From Clostridia bacterium (GTDB lineage: Bacteria > Bacillota_A > Clostridia > Oscillospirales > CAG-272): DNA of 18,209 nt. Shown here piece after piece: positions 6,141-14,191 of this stretch; the stretch's first letter is position 1; each line of letters starts with the position of its first letter. The notes beneath the pieces were generated by a model. The model worked only from the letters and a program-made list of their open reading frames with translations. It had not been told where the DNA came from and did no database searches. Both the position numbers and the translations under genes were made by a program. The stretch covers positions 1 to 18,209 of the forward strand of contig JAFTRB010000232.1 of the NCBI GenBank assembly GCA_017462445.1. The letters are read 5' to 3'.

Positions 6141-9100
6141 ATGAAAAAGGTAAAAATCATTATTGCGTTAACGCTGGCTTTAGCAGCCTTAGCCGTTTTT
6201 TCACTAACCGCCTTCGGAGAAGGAAGCGAAGCGACAACGGTATCGGCATACGATCAAAGCACGAATACCTATGTAGATGTACCCGTTAGTGAATGTGGAG
6301 CAAAGCTTATAGGCTCAGACGGCGCGCTTTATTGCTATTATTACGGAACATCCTTCACAAAGGAGCTTGTCACCTTTGCCCAGGATGCAAATTGCAGTAT
6401 AGTGCTTGTAAATAATATGGATGTGCCTAACGGCACAAGCTCGAGTAAGCAGTACAGGATTACTCCCGGCGCACTCACAGTCGATCTGGCAGGTTTCTCC
6501 CTGACAATACCACAGTATAGCCGTTTTAACGCTGATGCAAGCACTCGGCTGGTATTCAAAAACCGTACAATAAATAATGCATATAATATAATTTATTCGG
6601 GAAGCAGTAACAACACATCCTTTGAGGCAGAGAAAGTCAAGTTTGTTTCCAGTACAAATCAACCATCCTTTGATTATAGAATAGGTGAGTTAAAATTTAC
6701 TAATTGCACATTTGAATGTAATGCTACTCTTACCAAAGCCAATGCGTTGCTTTCTATCGCAAACAGCACGGGTAATGCGAATGAAAACGTAAAGGTTGTG
6801 ATGAAGGGCTGCTCCTTCAATGGCGAGGTCTATCGTTCTGTCTTTAATATATATCACGGGCGTCAGGTTACCGTTGAAGCAACCGATTGTACCTTCGACA
6901 TCAAAGCGTCTGCGTTTATAGTTAATGCAGATGATAAGTATGGAGATACCACTACCGACAGCTTTACCTTTACTGGATGTAAATTCATACGCGTGGGTAC
7001 ATCCTGCACCTTCTTCAACCTGGAGTATGATATGATAGGTATTACACTCAACGATTGTATTTTAGATGCATCTGGTGGCACTAATAAATATGTTCCGTTT
7101 ACAGGAGCAAATAGCGGCTCCCTTGACACAGCAAAGGTTACTGTAAGGGGTGGTAAAATTATTTGCCCGACTACAAATTTTGTTCTGTCTGAAATGGATG
7201 CCGATGATAAGGTTGTTTTTGGTAAATATGAGGGCAAGTACACATCTCTGCTCGTGCCAAGCGACAGCTTCTCCTTGAATGTAGCCACGGCAGGCGGTGT
7301 TGAGGCAGCATTCTCCCTGAGTGGAAAGGAGGGCTCTCAGTATCTCTATGAGTTGAAGCCGACTTGGGTAGGAAGCGAGGTCAACCCGGATGACTATGCA
7401 TATACCTTTGTAGTGGTAGGTGATACCCAAAAGCTGTGTTACCAGGATTATCTCAATGCAAGCGATGATGACGAAACCAACGATACGGCATATATGGCAT
7501 CTATATATGATTGGATAGTAGCGAATAAGGAAAAGCAGAAGATAGAATTTGTTATTGGCGTTGGTGACATAACCGAAAAGAGCCTTGACGGCGAGTGGGA
7601 GATAGCCCTTGATAATCTCACCAAGCTTTCTGATGTGGGGATCCCTTATTCATTAGTTTGGGGCAAGGGACACGATACGGTTTCGCAGTTCAATAAATAT
7701 TTCGGCACCGAAACAAACTTTGCGAATGCAGACATAGGCTATTATTACCCCGAAACAAAGAGCCTCATTGGCTACTATATGCGTTTCACAATGGGTGGTA
7801 CAAAATATCTTCTCTTTGGGCTTGATTGGGGCCCGTCCGATGGAATGCTGAAGTGGGCGGGTGAAATAATTGAGGCCAATCCCGATCACAAGGTAATCAT
7901 TACCACGCACGGTTATATGTCGAAGGACGGAACATATCTGACCTCCGATAAGACGCTTATTCCGAGAGACCTAGATGATACAACGGGCAAGAACAACGGA
8001 GATCAAATCTGGACAAAGCTGGCATCTCAATATGAAAATGTTGAATATGTATTCTGTGGACACGATCCCACAGAGAATTTGGTATGGCGTCAGGATGTAG
8101 GCATTTACGGAAACACTGTTACCCAGTTCCTCGTTGACCCACAGAACTTTGATGCTTACAGCGACTACAAATATCAAACAGGAATGGTCGCGCTCTTCCA
8201 TGTAAGCGCTGACGGAAAGACGGTTGCCGTTGAATGGTATTCGACAGAGCAGGATAAATACTATCTGGATAGAAACCAATTTACCTTCACCATCCCCGAT
8301 AAAACAGTACAGCAGGATGTTGAAACAGAATACGGCACTATTCCCGGGATGTATTCCAATATACAGACCTACCCCTTTGTTCTTTTTAAGACCGACAAAA
8401 CCTTCGTTGGAGCATACGGAGACTTTGGCGCAGCAACTGCGGGAATGCAAAATTATGACAATTCTGCAGACTATGTACTGTTTATGCGGCGCACAGCCGA
8501 GCAGACCGCGCACACGGTTCTTTCTGACTTCCGTGGAAGTCTGACCGTCGAGATGAACGGTAACAGGCTCTACAAGGCGGGCGCCGGTTATTTGATAAAT
8601 ATCAAGTGTACCTCCAACTCGTCTATTACGGGTGATGTTGAGCATAAGGGAACCTATATATTCAGAAACGGAGAGATTTATCGCGGCGGCGGAAAAGCCC
8701 TGTGCTGTGTGAATTATGATAGCAAGGTGACAAAGAATGCTTATATTTCCATCGCCTTTGAGGATATAGTATTTACCTCTCCGTACGGTACAACCCTTAT
8801 CTTCGAAAACACCGAATCGGGATACAGCGCTACACCCGAAGATCTTTCTATCAATGTAGATGCGGATTTTACCGATTGTACCTTTGATTATATAAATTCT
8901 TCATCTGATATCACTATGCTTAAGCTTTTGCCCGATACAGGCTACGACAAGATCGTTGTTGATGCAACCCTTGCGGGCGTTACCATAAAAGCCAATAAGG
9001 CGGTTTACCTTGACGGCTTTGCTCTTATGAATGACAATACAAATGGCAGAGCGGATAGCGTGGTATTAAAGGCAAATGAAAACGGTAAATATCTGACGAT

Positions 9101-10076
9101 GATCTTGCCGGCCGATGTAACCGCTCCGGGTACAGATAATGTATGGGTTGACGATAAGGGTGTGAGTGTTGTTTTTATTCCTGCAACGAGTGATGAGACT
9201 ACGGTATCGTATACGGTTGTTCCGAGATTGATAAAGGATTTTGGAGCAAAGATGAATATTACTCTTTGGACAAATTGCATTTTCAACATCTATATTCCTA
9301 AAACCAATGTAACAGAGATAGCAGTTGACGATTCTGCAATAAATATCTCATCCTGCGCTACTGTTATTCTCGATGGGGTAGAGCATTATGTTGTTCCCGT
9401 ACAGCTTTCTGTTGATGATATGTTGCGTGATATATCTCTTTCTGTTCTTTTGAGCGAAAATGGCGAAAGCGTGACTGTCAGAAAGAGCTTCTGCCTCTTC
9501 AATTATGCAAAGACGATTATTTCCGGCAATTATTCGACAGAGGAAAAGCAATTGATGATGGATACCCTTTCATACGCACGCGCAGCATATACATACAAGA
9601 ACATCGAAAGCGAATATGTAGAGAAAATCAATTTGCTGATAGGCTATGAGTATGATTTGGGCAATGCGCCGGACCTTTCAAAGGAAATGCTAAGCCCATC
9701 CGATAATATAGCCATTAGATCCAGCTGCTTGAATATTGACAGCATAATTAAATATAGGTTCTATCTTCAGGAGGGATATTCAAAGGAGGATTTTGTATTC
9801 AAGGTAGGAGGCGTGACCGTTGAAGCAAAACAGGATACAGACCCGAATGGGAAAGAATTCCTTGCGATTGAGCTGTATGCATATCAGCTGTGTGACGATA
9901 TTTCATTCACGGTAGAGATCAACGGCGCCTCTGTCACACATAACTATAATATCTATTCCTATTACAATTACATCTGCGAGAATTATTCTTCGGACGAAGC
10001 TTTAATCAGGCTTGTTGAGCGAATGATAAAATATTCCGAGAGCGCTTCCGCCTATCGTTTGAGCGTTTTGGAATGA
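6141..10076 (+). CDS. Large secreted protein: beta-helix, metallophosphoesterase domain, second beta-helix and C-terminal module
   Basis: The product has 1311 residues, with TTGGAGGAATT before the ATG. Residues 1-26 form a signal peptide (MKKVK, a hydrophobic stretch, then SLTAFGEG). Residues about 85-370 show parallel beta-helix rungs with recurring FTNCTF, MKGCSF, ATDCTF, FTGCKF units. Residues about 420-700 are a calcineurin-like phosphoesterase domain: VVVGDTQ (D428), GVGDITE (D476), WGKGHD (H511, D512), THGYM (H590) and FCGHD (H641). The third block lacks the family's usual Asn (GNHD/E) and the last lacks the second His (GHxH), so activity is uncertain. Residues about 745-985 look like a second beta-helix (RGSLTVEMNGNRLY, FTDCTFDYI). 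The C-terminal 300 residues mix beta strands with a helical segment (EEKQLMMDTLSYARAAYTY) and have no LPXTG, SLH or dockerin. The protein is probably exported and may act on surface or extracellular phosphoesters or glycans; the substrate is unknown. Confidence 0.8.
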   Translation: MKKVKIIIALTLALAALAVFSLTAFGEGSEATTVSAYDQSTNTYVDVPVSECGAKLIGSDGALYCYYYGTSFTKELVTFAQDANCSIVLVNNMDVPNGTSSSKQYRITPGALTVDLAGFSLTIPQYSRFNADASTRLVFKNRTINNAYNIIYSGSSNNTSFEAEKVKFVSSTNQPSFDYRIGELKFTNCTFECNATLTKANALLSIANSTGNANENVKVVMKGCSFNGEVYRSVFNIYHGRQVTVEATDCTFDIKASAFIVNADDKYGDTTTDSFTFTGCKFIRVGTSCTFFNLEYDMIGITLNDCILDASGGTNKYVPFTGANSGSLDTAKVTVRGGKIICPTTNFVLSEMDADDKVVFGKYEGKYTSLLVPSDSFSLNVATAGGVEAAFSLSGKEGSQYLYELKPTWVGSEVNPDDYAYTFVVVGDTQKLCYQDYLNASDDDETNDTAYMASIYDWIVANKEKQKIEFVIGVGDITEKSLDGEWEIALDNLTKLSDVGIPYSLVWGKGHDTVSQFNKYFGTETNFANADIGYYYPETKSLIGYYMRFTMGGTKYLLFGLDWGPSDGMLKWAGEIIEANPDHKVIITTHGYMSKDGTYLTSDKTLIPRDLDDTTGKNNGDQIWTKLASQYENVEYVFCGHDPTENLVWRQDVGIYGNTVTQFLVDPQNFDAYSDYKYQTGMVALFHVSADGKTVAVEWYSTEQDKYYLDRNQFTFTIPDKTVQQDVETEYGTIPGMYSNIQTYPFVLFKTDKTFVGAYGDFGAATAGMQNYDNSADYVLFMRRTAEQTAHTVLSDFRGSLTVEMNGNRLYKAGAGYLINIKCTSNSSITGDVEHKGTYIFRNGEIYRGGGKALCCVNYDSKVTKNAYISIAFEDIVFTSPYGTTLIFENTESGYSATPEDLSINVDADFTDCTFDYINSSSDITMLKLLPDTGYDKIVVDATLAGVTIKANKAVYLDGFALMNDNTNGRADSVVLKANENGKYLTMILPADVTAPGTDNVWVDDKGVSVVFIPATSDETTVSYTVVPRLIKDFGAKMNITLWTNCIFNIYIPKTNVTEIAVDDSAINISSCATVILDGVEHYVVPVQLSVDDMLRDISLSVLLSENGESVTVRKSFCLFNYAKTIISGNYSTEEKQLMMDTLSYARAAYTYKNIESEYVEKINLLIGYEYDLGNAPDLSKEMLSPSDNIAIRSSCLNIDSIIKYRFYLQEGYSKEDFVFKVGGVTVEAKQDTDPNGKEFLAIELYAYQLCDDISFTVEINGASVTHNYNIYSYYNYICENYSSDEALIRLVERMIKYSESASAYRLSVLE

Positions 10077-10087
10077 AGGAGGCCCGT

Positions 10088-10216
10088 ATGAATAATAAAG
10101 AATATTCAACTCCGTTAATTATGATCGCAAGACTTAATGAAACCGATATTATCAGCACCTCAAAAGGAACAGAAACCTCCATCTTGGAAATAGAGCAGGG
10201 TGATTGGGATTGGTGA
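10088..10216 (+). CDS. Small acidic peptide of 42 residues behind the secreted-protein gene
   Basis: A short frame begins at ATG 10088 with AAGGAGG 5 nt upstream, 11 nt after the stop of the secreted-protein gene, and ends with TGA at 10214-10216. The peptide starts MNNKEYSTPLIMIARLNETD, continues with IISTSKGTET and ends EIEQGDWDW. I recall short peptides of this plan in gut Clostridia: a YxxP motif near the N-terminus, a DII(S/T)TS centre and a Gly/Asp/Trp-rich acidic tail. They are usually left unannotated, and no function is known to me. There is no signal peptide or membrane segment. The close spacing and shared terminator point to co-transcription with the large secreted protein. It could be a leader-type or modified-peptide precursor, a chaperone-like partner or a regulatory peptide; none of these is shown. 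Confidence 0.6.
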   Translation: MNNKEYSTPLIMIARLNETDIISTSKGTETSILEIEQGDWDW

Positions 10217-10283
10217 TTTATCTTGGTTAGGTGATTTATTATCTAATCAAATTGTAGTCCGGTTTAATAACCGTGAATATACG

Positions 10284-10330
10284 ACGGATGCTCTTTACCG
10301 CAAGGTATCGAGCATCCGTTTTTTGTTTTA
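10284..10330 (+). terminator. Strong intrinsic terminator of the secreted-protein / small-peptide unit
   Basis: ACGGATGCTC (10284-10293) pairs with GAGCATCCGT (10310-10319). An inner TACC/GGTA stem is closed by a GCAA tetraloop (10300-10303). A run of six T and then GTTTT follows. The bases 10217-10283 before it are A/T-rich, hold no gene and contain only a weak CGGT/ACCG pairing. Confidence 0.92.
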
Positions 10331-10392
10331 AAAAAGAATGCTTGTAAGAAAATAGCAAATTATAACGAAAGCATTTTCTTCAATTTAAGTAC

Positions 10393-10422
10393 AAAAATCC
10401 CCCCAGCGCTCTGCTGAGGGGG
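10393..10422 (-). terminator. Intrinsic terminator of the small basic protein gene
   Basis: CCCCC-CAGC (10399-10407) pairs with GCTG-A-GGGGG (10413-10422), with one bulged A. On the - strand the stem is followed by ATTTTTG, giving the T run. It lies about 11 nt beyond the stop codon at 10433. Confidence 0.8.
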
Positions 10423-10432
10423 TGGTTTATTC

Positions 10433-10633
10433 TTATCTTTTCGCTATTTTGTTCGTTTCTGCCATATCGAATTGCGCGCCGTCGAAATATTCTCCCTCGA
10501 CGGGGGCGTTCCAGGCGCTTTTCTTCTTTTCGTGGGCGTTGTTGTACCAACAGCCCTCGCGCTTGCCCTTTTCGGCATCGCGCCTTGCCTTCCTTGCTCT
10601 GATTTTTGCGGCTAGCTTCTTGAAGATATTCAT
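10433..10633 (-). CDS. Small hypothetical protein, basic N-terminus (66 residues)
   Basis: GAGGAG lies 5-6 nt before the ATG at 10633 and a good terminator follows the stop, which supports a real gene rather than the two overlapping frames. The first 25 residues form a strongly basic amphipathic stretch (MNIFKKLAAKIRARKARRD). They are followed by GCWYNNAHEKKKSAWN and an acidic end with EGEYFDGAQFDMAE. There is no membrane segment. I do not recognise the family. The gene lies 96 nt behind the LacI-type gene on the same strand with no clear terminator between them, so it may be co-transcribed. A perfect inverted repeat with a GAAA loop lies in its leader. A nucleic-acid-binding or membrane-peripheral role would suit the basic helix but is only a guess. 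Confidence 0.6.
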   Translation of the reverse strand: MNIFKKLAAKIRARKARRDAEKGKREGCWYNNAHEKKKSAWNAPVEGEYFDGAQFDMAETNKIAKR

Positions 10634-10659
10634 AATGGCTCCTCAAACTCGAATTATTT

Positions 10660-10675
10660 GCGGCATTTCTGCCGC
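10660..10675 (-). other. Perfect GNRA-loop hairpin in the leader of the small basic protein gene
   Basis: On the - strand GCGGCA-GAAA-TGCCGC forms a perfect 6-bp stem with a GAAA tetraloop, 27 nt upstream of the ATG at 10633 and about 54 nt after the LacI-type stop codon. No T run follows on the - strand, so it is not an ordinary terminator. It could be an RNA processing or stability hairpin. Confidence 0.5.
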
Positions 10676-10729
10676 CCCTTCTACCTATATAACTTAATTA
10701 CCGTCACCTTTTCGCAAATGGTTATTAAA

Positions 10730-11779
10730 TTATTGTATGTTTTTCGGGGCTAAGTGAGAATATTCCATAAGATTACTACGCAGGACAGGCTGGGGCACTA
10801 TGTATATCTTTTCGGGTGGAACGGTCTTTTCCGCAAGAAACTCGTATAACGCCCGCACAGCACGTCTGCCTTGCTCGGCGGGATTTTGAAATATGGTGCA
10901 CTGTATTCTTCCGTCGATTATTCCGTCAGCCACCGTGCTTCCCGTGTCGGTTGCAACTATTTTAACGCTTATACCGCGCTCCCTCAGCATATCCGCAATA
11001 GGGGCGGCGCCCGTGGTCGCAAGGTATACGCCGCTTATATCTGAAGGGAATATCTCGGATATAAGCTTCGACTCTATATTCTCATCGTCAAGCGTTTCGA
11101 ATATTCCCGAAACGAAACGGCCGCTTTTTATTATTTCCTCGGTAAAGCCCTGTGCCTTGTCTCTGTGCTCCAAATTTGTCATACTGCCTAAAAACGCCGC
11201 CACGCAGGAGCCCTCGGGAGTCATAAGCGAGAGCATCTCCCCCGCCATCCGTCCTGACATACGCGCATCGGTGCGAATTGCGGTGAGGCACTTTTCGGAA
11301 ACCCCCTCAGCATCTCCAATAACCACAATGGGAATGCCTCGGCTCCTCAGAATTTCGAACGATTCCTCCATTCCCGTGGGCTGAACGTCGCAAAGAACGA
11401 TCCCGCTCACCCCGTCCTCTATGCATTGCTTTATGCAGTCAGCCGTATCTGCGTGGGAGAGGCTGTTTTTAACGGTATAATATCTTCCTACAACATTGTA
11501 ATCCAGGAGCAGGTCAAGCTCATTGCTTATTCCATCCTTTAAGGGAGAGAAGTAGTCCTGCCACGACGAGGGAATAACTATTCCAAGAGTAATCGTTGCT
11601 CTTGCCATACTGCGCGCAACCTTGTTTGCCCTATAACCAAGACGCTCGGCAGTGGCGAGGATTTTTTTCCTTAACTCGTCGCTCACTCCGCTTTTGCCGT
11701 TAAGCGCGCGGTTAATTATCGCACAGGATACGCCTAATTCCTCCGCTATATCACATATTGTAATTCGTTTGTTGCTCAT
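10730..11779 (-). CDS. LacI/GalR-family transcriptional regulator of the polysaccharide operon
   Basis: The product has 349 residues, with GAGGTG upstream of the ATG. Residues 5-25 are the LacI helix-turn-helix (ITICDIAEELGVSCAIINRALNGKSGVS), in which the recognition helix reads AIINRALN instead of the common TVSRALN. RKKILATAERLGYRANKVARSMA leads into the hinge. Residues about 62-340 form the periplasmic-binding-protein-like effector domain (LGIVIPSS, DGVSGIVLCD, IPIVVIGD, DNxxQG-like FQNPAEQGRRAV). The gene is divergent from the heparinase/GH88 operon, and a perfect palindrome lies on that operon's promoter, so it probably represses the operon until an oligosaccharide or uronate inducer binds. 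The same site is 18 bp upstream of its own -35, so it could also affect its own expression. Confidence 0.92.
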   Translation of the reverse strand: MSNKRITICDIAEELGVSCAIINRALNGKSGVSDELRKKILATAERLGYRANKVARSMARATITLGIVIPSSWQDYFSPLKDGISNELDLLLDYNVVGRYYTVKNSLSHADTADCIKQCIEDGVSGIVLCDVQPTGMEESFEILRSRGIPIVVIGDAEGVSEKCLTAIRTDARMSGRMAGEMLSLMTPEGSCVAAFLGSMTNLEHRDKAQGFTEEIIKSGRFVSGIFETLDDENIESKLISEIFPSDISGVYLATTGAAPIADMLRERGISVKIVATDTGSTVADGIIDGRIQCTIFQNPAEQGRRAVRALYEFLAEKTVPPEKIYIVPQPVLRSNLMEYSHLAPKNIQ

Positions 11780-11801
11780 AATACACCTCTTTTATAAGAG
11801 T

Positions 11802-11830
11802 ATTTTACCACTCCAATAAATAAAAGTCAA
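11802..11830 (-). promoter_or_regulatory. Promoter of the LacI-family gene
   Basis: On the - strand TTGACT (complement of 11825-11830) and TAAAAT (complement of 11802-11807) are exactly 17 nt apart. Transcription would start near 11795, about 16 nt before the ATG. Confidence 0.65.
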
Positions 11831-11847
11831 CATTTTCGGTAAAACAC

Positions 11848-11876
11848 TTGTAAAACGTTTTACATTATGCTATACT
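11848..11876 (+). promoter_or_regulatory. Promoter of the lyase / GH88 operon
   Basis: TTGTAA (11848-11853), a 17-nt spacer and TATACT (11871-11876), with an extended -10 TGC at 11868-11870. Transcription would start near 11883, leaving a leader of about 44 nt before the ATG at 11927. The operator covers the -35 and most of the spacer. Confidence 0.8.
11849..11864. promoter_or_regulatory. Probable LacI-family operator
   Basis: TGTAAAACGTTTTACA is a perfect 16-bp palindrome with the central CG typical of LacI/GalR operators. It overlaps the -35 and spacer of the + strand promoter, so bound repressor would block RNA polymerase. A related half site, GGTAAAAC, lies at 11839-11846. Confidence 0.85.
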
Positions 11877-11926
11877 GTGGTTGTCGGAATGAAAAACAAA
11901 CAATCGGATTTATTAAGGAGATGCTA

Positions 11927-14176
11927 ATGGTAAAGGAAGAGCTTTTCGGTATCGACGCAAGACGCGACGAGCTTTTTTCAAAAATAGTTGCAGTGTACGC
12001 GAACAAGAGCGCGGCTCTCGTATTCGGAGAAAAGCAATATATGTCCCCCGATCACACGGTGACACCGTATATTGAAAGCGGAAGGCTTATGATTCCTACC
12101 GAATTCTTTTTAAGAAGCATCGGTAAGGCAGGCGGAAGCGCGGGAGAGTATGAAGCTCTTGAAGAGCTGTGCTCTCGCTTCGGGCTTTACCTCCATACCG
12201 AGATAAACGGTCTTGCAATATACTCGCGTGAGGACGTCAGCGAGCTGCTTGACTGGACCGAAAATATGAGACTTATGCGTAATATTGCCGAGGCGTTCGT
12301 ATTCGAGGACGTCAGCGGTGATGAAATGCTCGGGCTTATTCGCGAAAGATTCCCCGACCAAGGACACCCGAGGCTTATTTTCACCGAGGAAAAAATCAAC
12401 GCCATCAGGCGCGAGGTGTTTTCCGATGGGGGCGATGCTGTATACAAGCGTATATACGGCGACGTAAGGAGGTTCGCCGACGAAACGTTGACCGCTGCCC
12501 CTATTGATTACGCGATTCCCGACGGAATACGTCTGCTTGAGGTTTGCCGTGGCAACGCAACGCAGATGCTTGTTTGTGCCGCTGCATACCTCGTGTCGGG
12601 GGATGAAGTATATGCTGAAAGGGCATATAGGACAATGCTTCACTGCGCGAGCTTCAAGGACTTCAACCCGTATCATTTCCTTGATGTTGGCGAAATGGCG
12701 GTCGCCCTCGGCATTACCTACGACTGGATTTACGGCTGGATGGGAGAGCAAAGGCGCAAGCCTATACGCGAGGCAATTGTCAAAAAGGCGATTTACCCCA
12801 TAAATCAGGACTTCGACGATCTCCCGAGAGAAAGATCATGGAATTGGCGCGGCGAGCTCGCCGATAACTGGCGTCTGGTTATTTCAGGTGTTGCCGTCGG
12901 AGCTATGGCTATTATTGACGAGCTGGCGGGCGAGGAGCTCGAAAAGGCGAAGCGCGCCATCGAGCAACCCATTTACGATATAAGACGGTCGTTAAGTCTT
13001 TTCGCTCCTTACGGAGCCTACGAGGAGGGGCACGCATACTGGTATTACGGTATGAAGCACTATTCCTACCTTGTGTGCGCGCTTATGAGCTGCGCGGGTA
13101 CGGATTTCGGGTATATTGACGTGCCTGGAATGAGAATGACCGACGAGTATATGTTCGCAATGAACGGCCCCGTGTCAACCTTTGATTACCACGACTGTGA
13201 CCTATCTCGTCAGGCGGGAAACAATATCCCCCCCGAAACTATGCTTTTTGCCTCCTTCTTCAACGATATGGGGGCGGCGGCACCGAGAATAGAAAAAATA
13301 ATGACGGAGGAGGAGCTCGATCCTTGCAGAAGGCTGGCGGATCTTTACCTCTATGACACTCGGTTTTCTTCCGCCGTCGGCATCGACCTCCCACTTGATA
13401 GTTGCCTGCCCGTTGCAGAGGTGGCAACTATGCGAACGGGCTTTGATAAGAACGCTATGTGGCTCGGCTTCCACTGCGACGATCCCATTTCGGGCGAGGG
13501 GCACGACCATATGGATTGCGGTGCCTTCGTTTTGGACGCCCTCGGCGAAAGCTTCTTCTTTGATCTCGCAAAGGACGATTACACTCTCCCGAATTACCTT
13601 AACTGCTATCGCGTCCGTGACGAGGGGCATAATGTAGTGGTAATAAACCCCGACGCTGATTACAGTATGAAGTGGGGCGGTATCGCGAGAATTGTGGAGC
13701 ACGGCTCCACCCCCGACGTGGGATACGCCGTCGGTGAGCTTTCGAATGCCTATCGCGACAGTCACCGTGTCAGGAGCTACCGTCGCGGCGCAGGGCTTTA
13801 CCGCCCTGGGCGCGTTGCCGTTATCAGAGATGAGCTTGAGCTTGACGCTCCCGGGGAAATATACTGGTTTGCTCATACTCGTGCGGAAATAACCGTACTT
13901 GACGGCGGAAGGGTGGCGGTGCTTACAAAAAATGGTAAGAAGCTTTACGCAACTATCGTGGAAGGAGAGGGAGCCGAATTCTCCGTCCTTCCCGCGATAC
14001 CCCTTCCCACCTCTCCCGAGATTTCAGGACAGAACAAAAATGAGGGAGTTTCCAAGCTCACGGTGCATATTAAGAACGTATCGTCGCTTCGACTTACCGT
14101 TGCCTTTGGCACTGCACCTGCTGAAACGAATAACCCACTCTTTAATCCAATTCAATCCTGGAAAAATGTAAAATAA
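11927..14176 (+). CDS. Heparinase II/III-like polysaccharide lyase (cytoplasmic)
   Basis: The product has 749 residues. AAGGAG lies 6 nt before the ATG at 11927; an in-frame ATG at 11921 touches the ribosome binding site, and longer frames run into the promoter. Residues about 25-110 resemble a copper-amine-oxidase N-terminal-like domain (VTPYIESGRLMIPTEFFL). Residues about 145-460 should form the alpha/alpha toroid (HPRLIFTEEKI, WNWRGELADNW with N306 and N314, HAYWYYGMKHY with H369 and Y371-Y374). The C-terminal beta-sandwich part has the family motif GHDHMDCGAFVLDALG (H526, H528, D530) and EGHNVVVINP. Family members cleave uronic-acid polysaccharides by beta-elimination, leaving unsaturated uronyl ends. 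The GH88 gene 15 nt downstream fits exactly as the next step. There is no signal peptide, so the substrate is presumably an imported oligosaccharide; the exact polysaccharide cannot be read from sequence. Confidence 0.88.
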   Translation: MVKEELFGIDARRDELFSKIVAVYANKSAALVFGEKQYMSPDHTVTPYIESGRLMIPTEFFLRSIGKAGGSAGEYEALEELCSRFGLYLHTEINGLAIYSREDVSELLDWTENMRLMRNIAEAFVFEDVSGDEMLGLIRERFPDQGHPRLIFTEEKINAIRREVFSDGGDAVYKRIYGDVRRFADETLTAAPIDYAIPDGIRLLEVCRGNATQMLVCAAAYLVSGDEVYAERAYRTMLHCASFKDFNPYHFLDVGEMAVALGITYDWIYGWMGEQRRKPIREAIVKKAIYPINQDFDDLPRERSWNWRGELADNWRLVISGVAVGAMAIIDELAGEELEKAKRAIEQPIYDIRRSLSLFAPYGAYEEGHAYWYYGMKHYSYLVCALMSCAGTDFGYIDVPGMRMTDEYMFAMNGPVSTFDYHDCDLSRQAGNNIPPETMLFASFFNDMGAAAPRIEKIMTEEELDPCRRLADLYLYDTRFSSAVGIDLPLDSCLPVAEVATMRTGFDKNAMWLGFHCDDPISGEGHDHMDCGAFVLDALGESFFFDLAKDDYTLPNYLNCYRVRDEGHNVVVINPDADYSMKWGGIARIVEHGSTPDVGYAVGELSNAYRDSHRVRSYRRGAGLYRPGRVAVIRDELELDAPGEIYWFAHTRAEITVLDGGRVAVLTKNGKKLYATIVEGEGAEFSVLPAIPLPTSPEISGQNKNEGVSKLTVHIKNVSSLRLTVAFGTAPAETNNPLFNPIQSWKNVK

Positions 14177-14191
14177 TAAAGGAGTAAGAGA

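Noticed and set aside
7971..8645. Open frame of 224 codons on the - strand inside the secreted-protein gene
   Set aside because: It lies wholly antisense to a well-supported frame with recognisable domains, has no ribosome binding site that I can see and no family-like motif.
10380..10646. Longer 88-codon frame on the - strand overlapping the small basic protein
   Set aside because: It reads through the terminator hairpin, whereas the 66-codon frame ends before it and has a well-placed GAGGAG before its ATG.
13202..13876. Open frame of 224 codons on the - strand inside the lyase gene
   Set aside because: Antisense to the conserved C-terminal part of the lyase; no independent signals.
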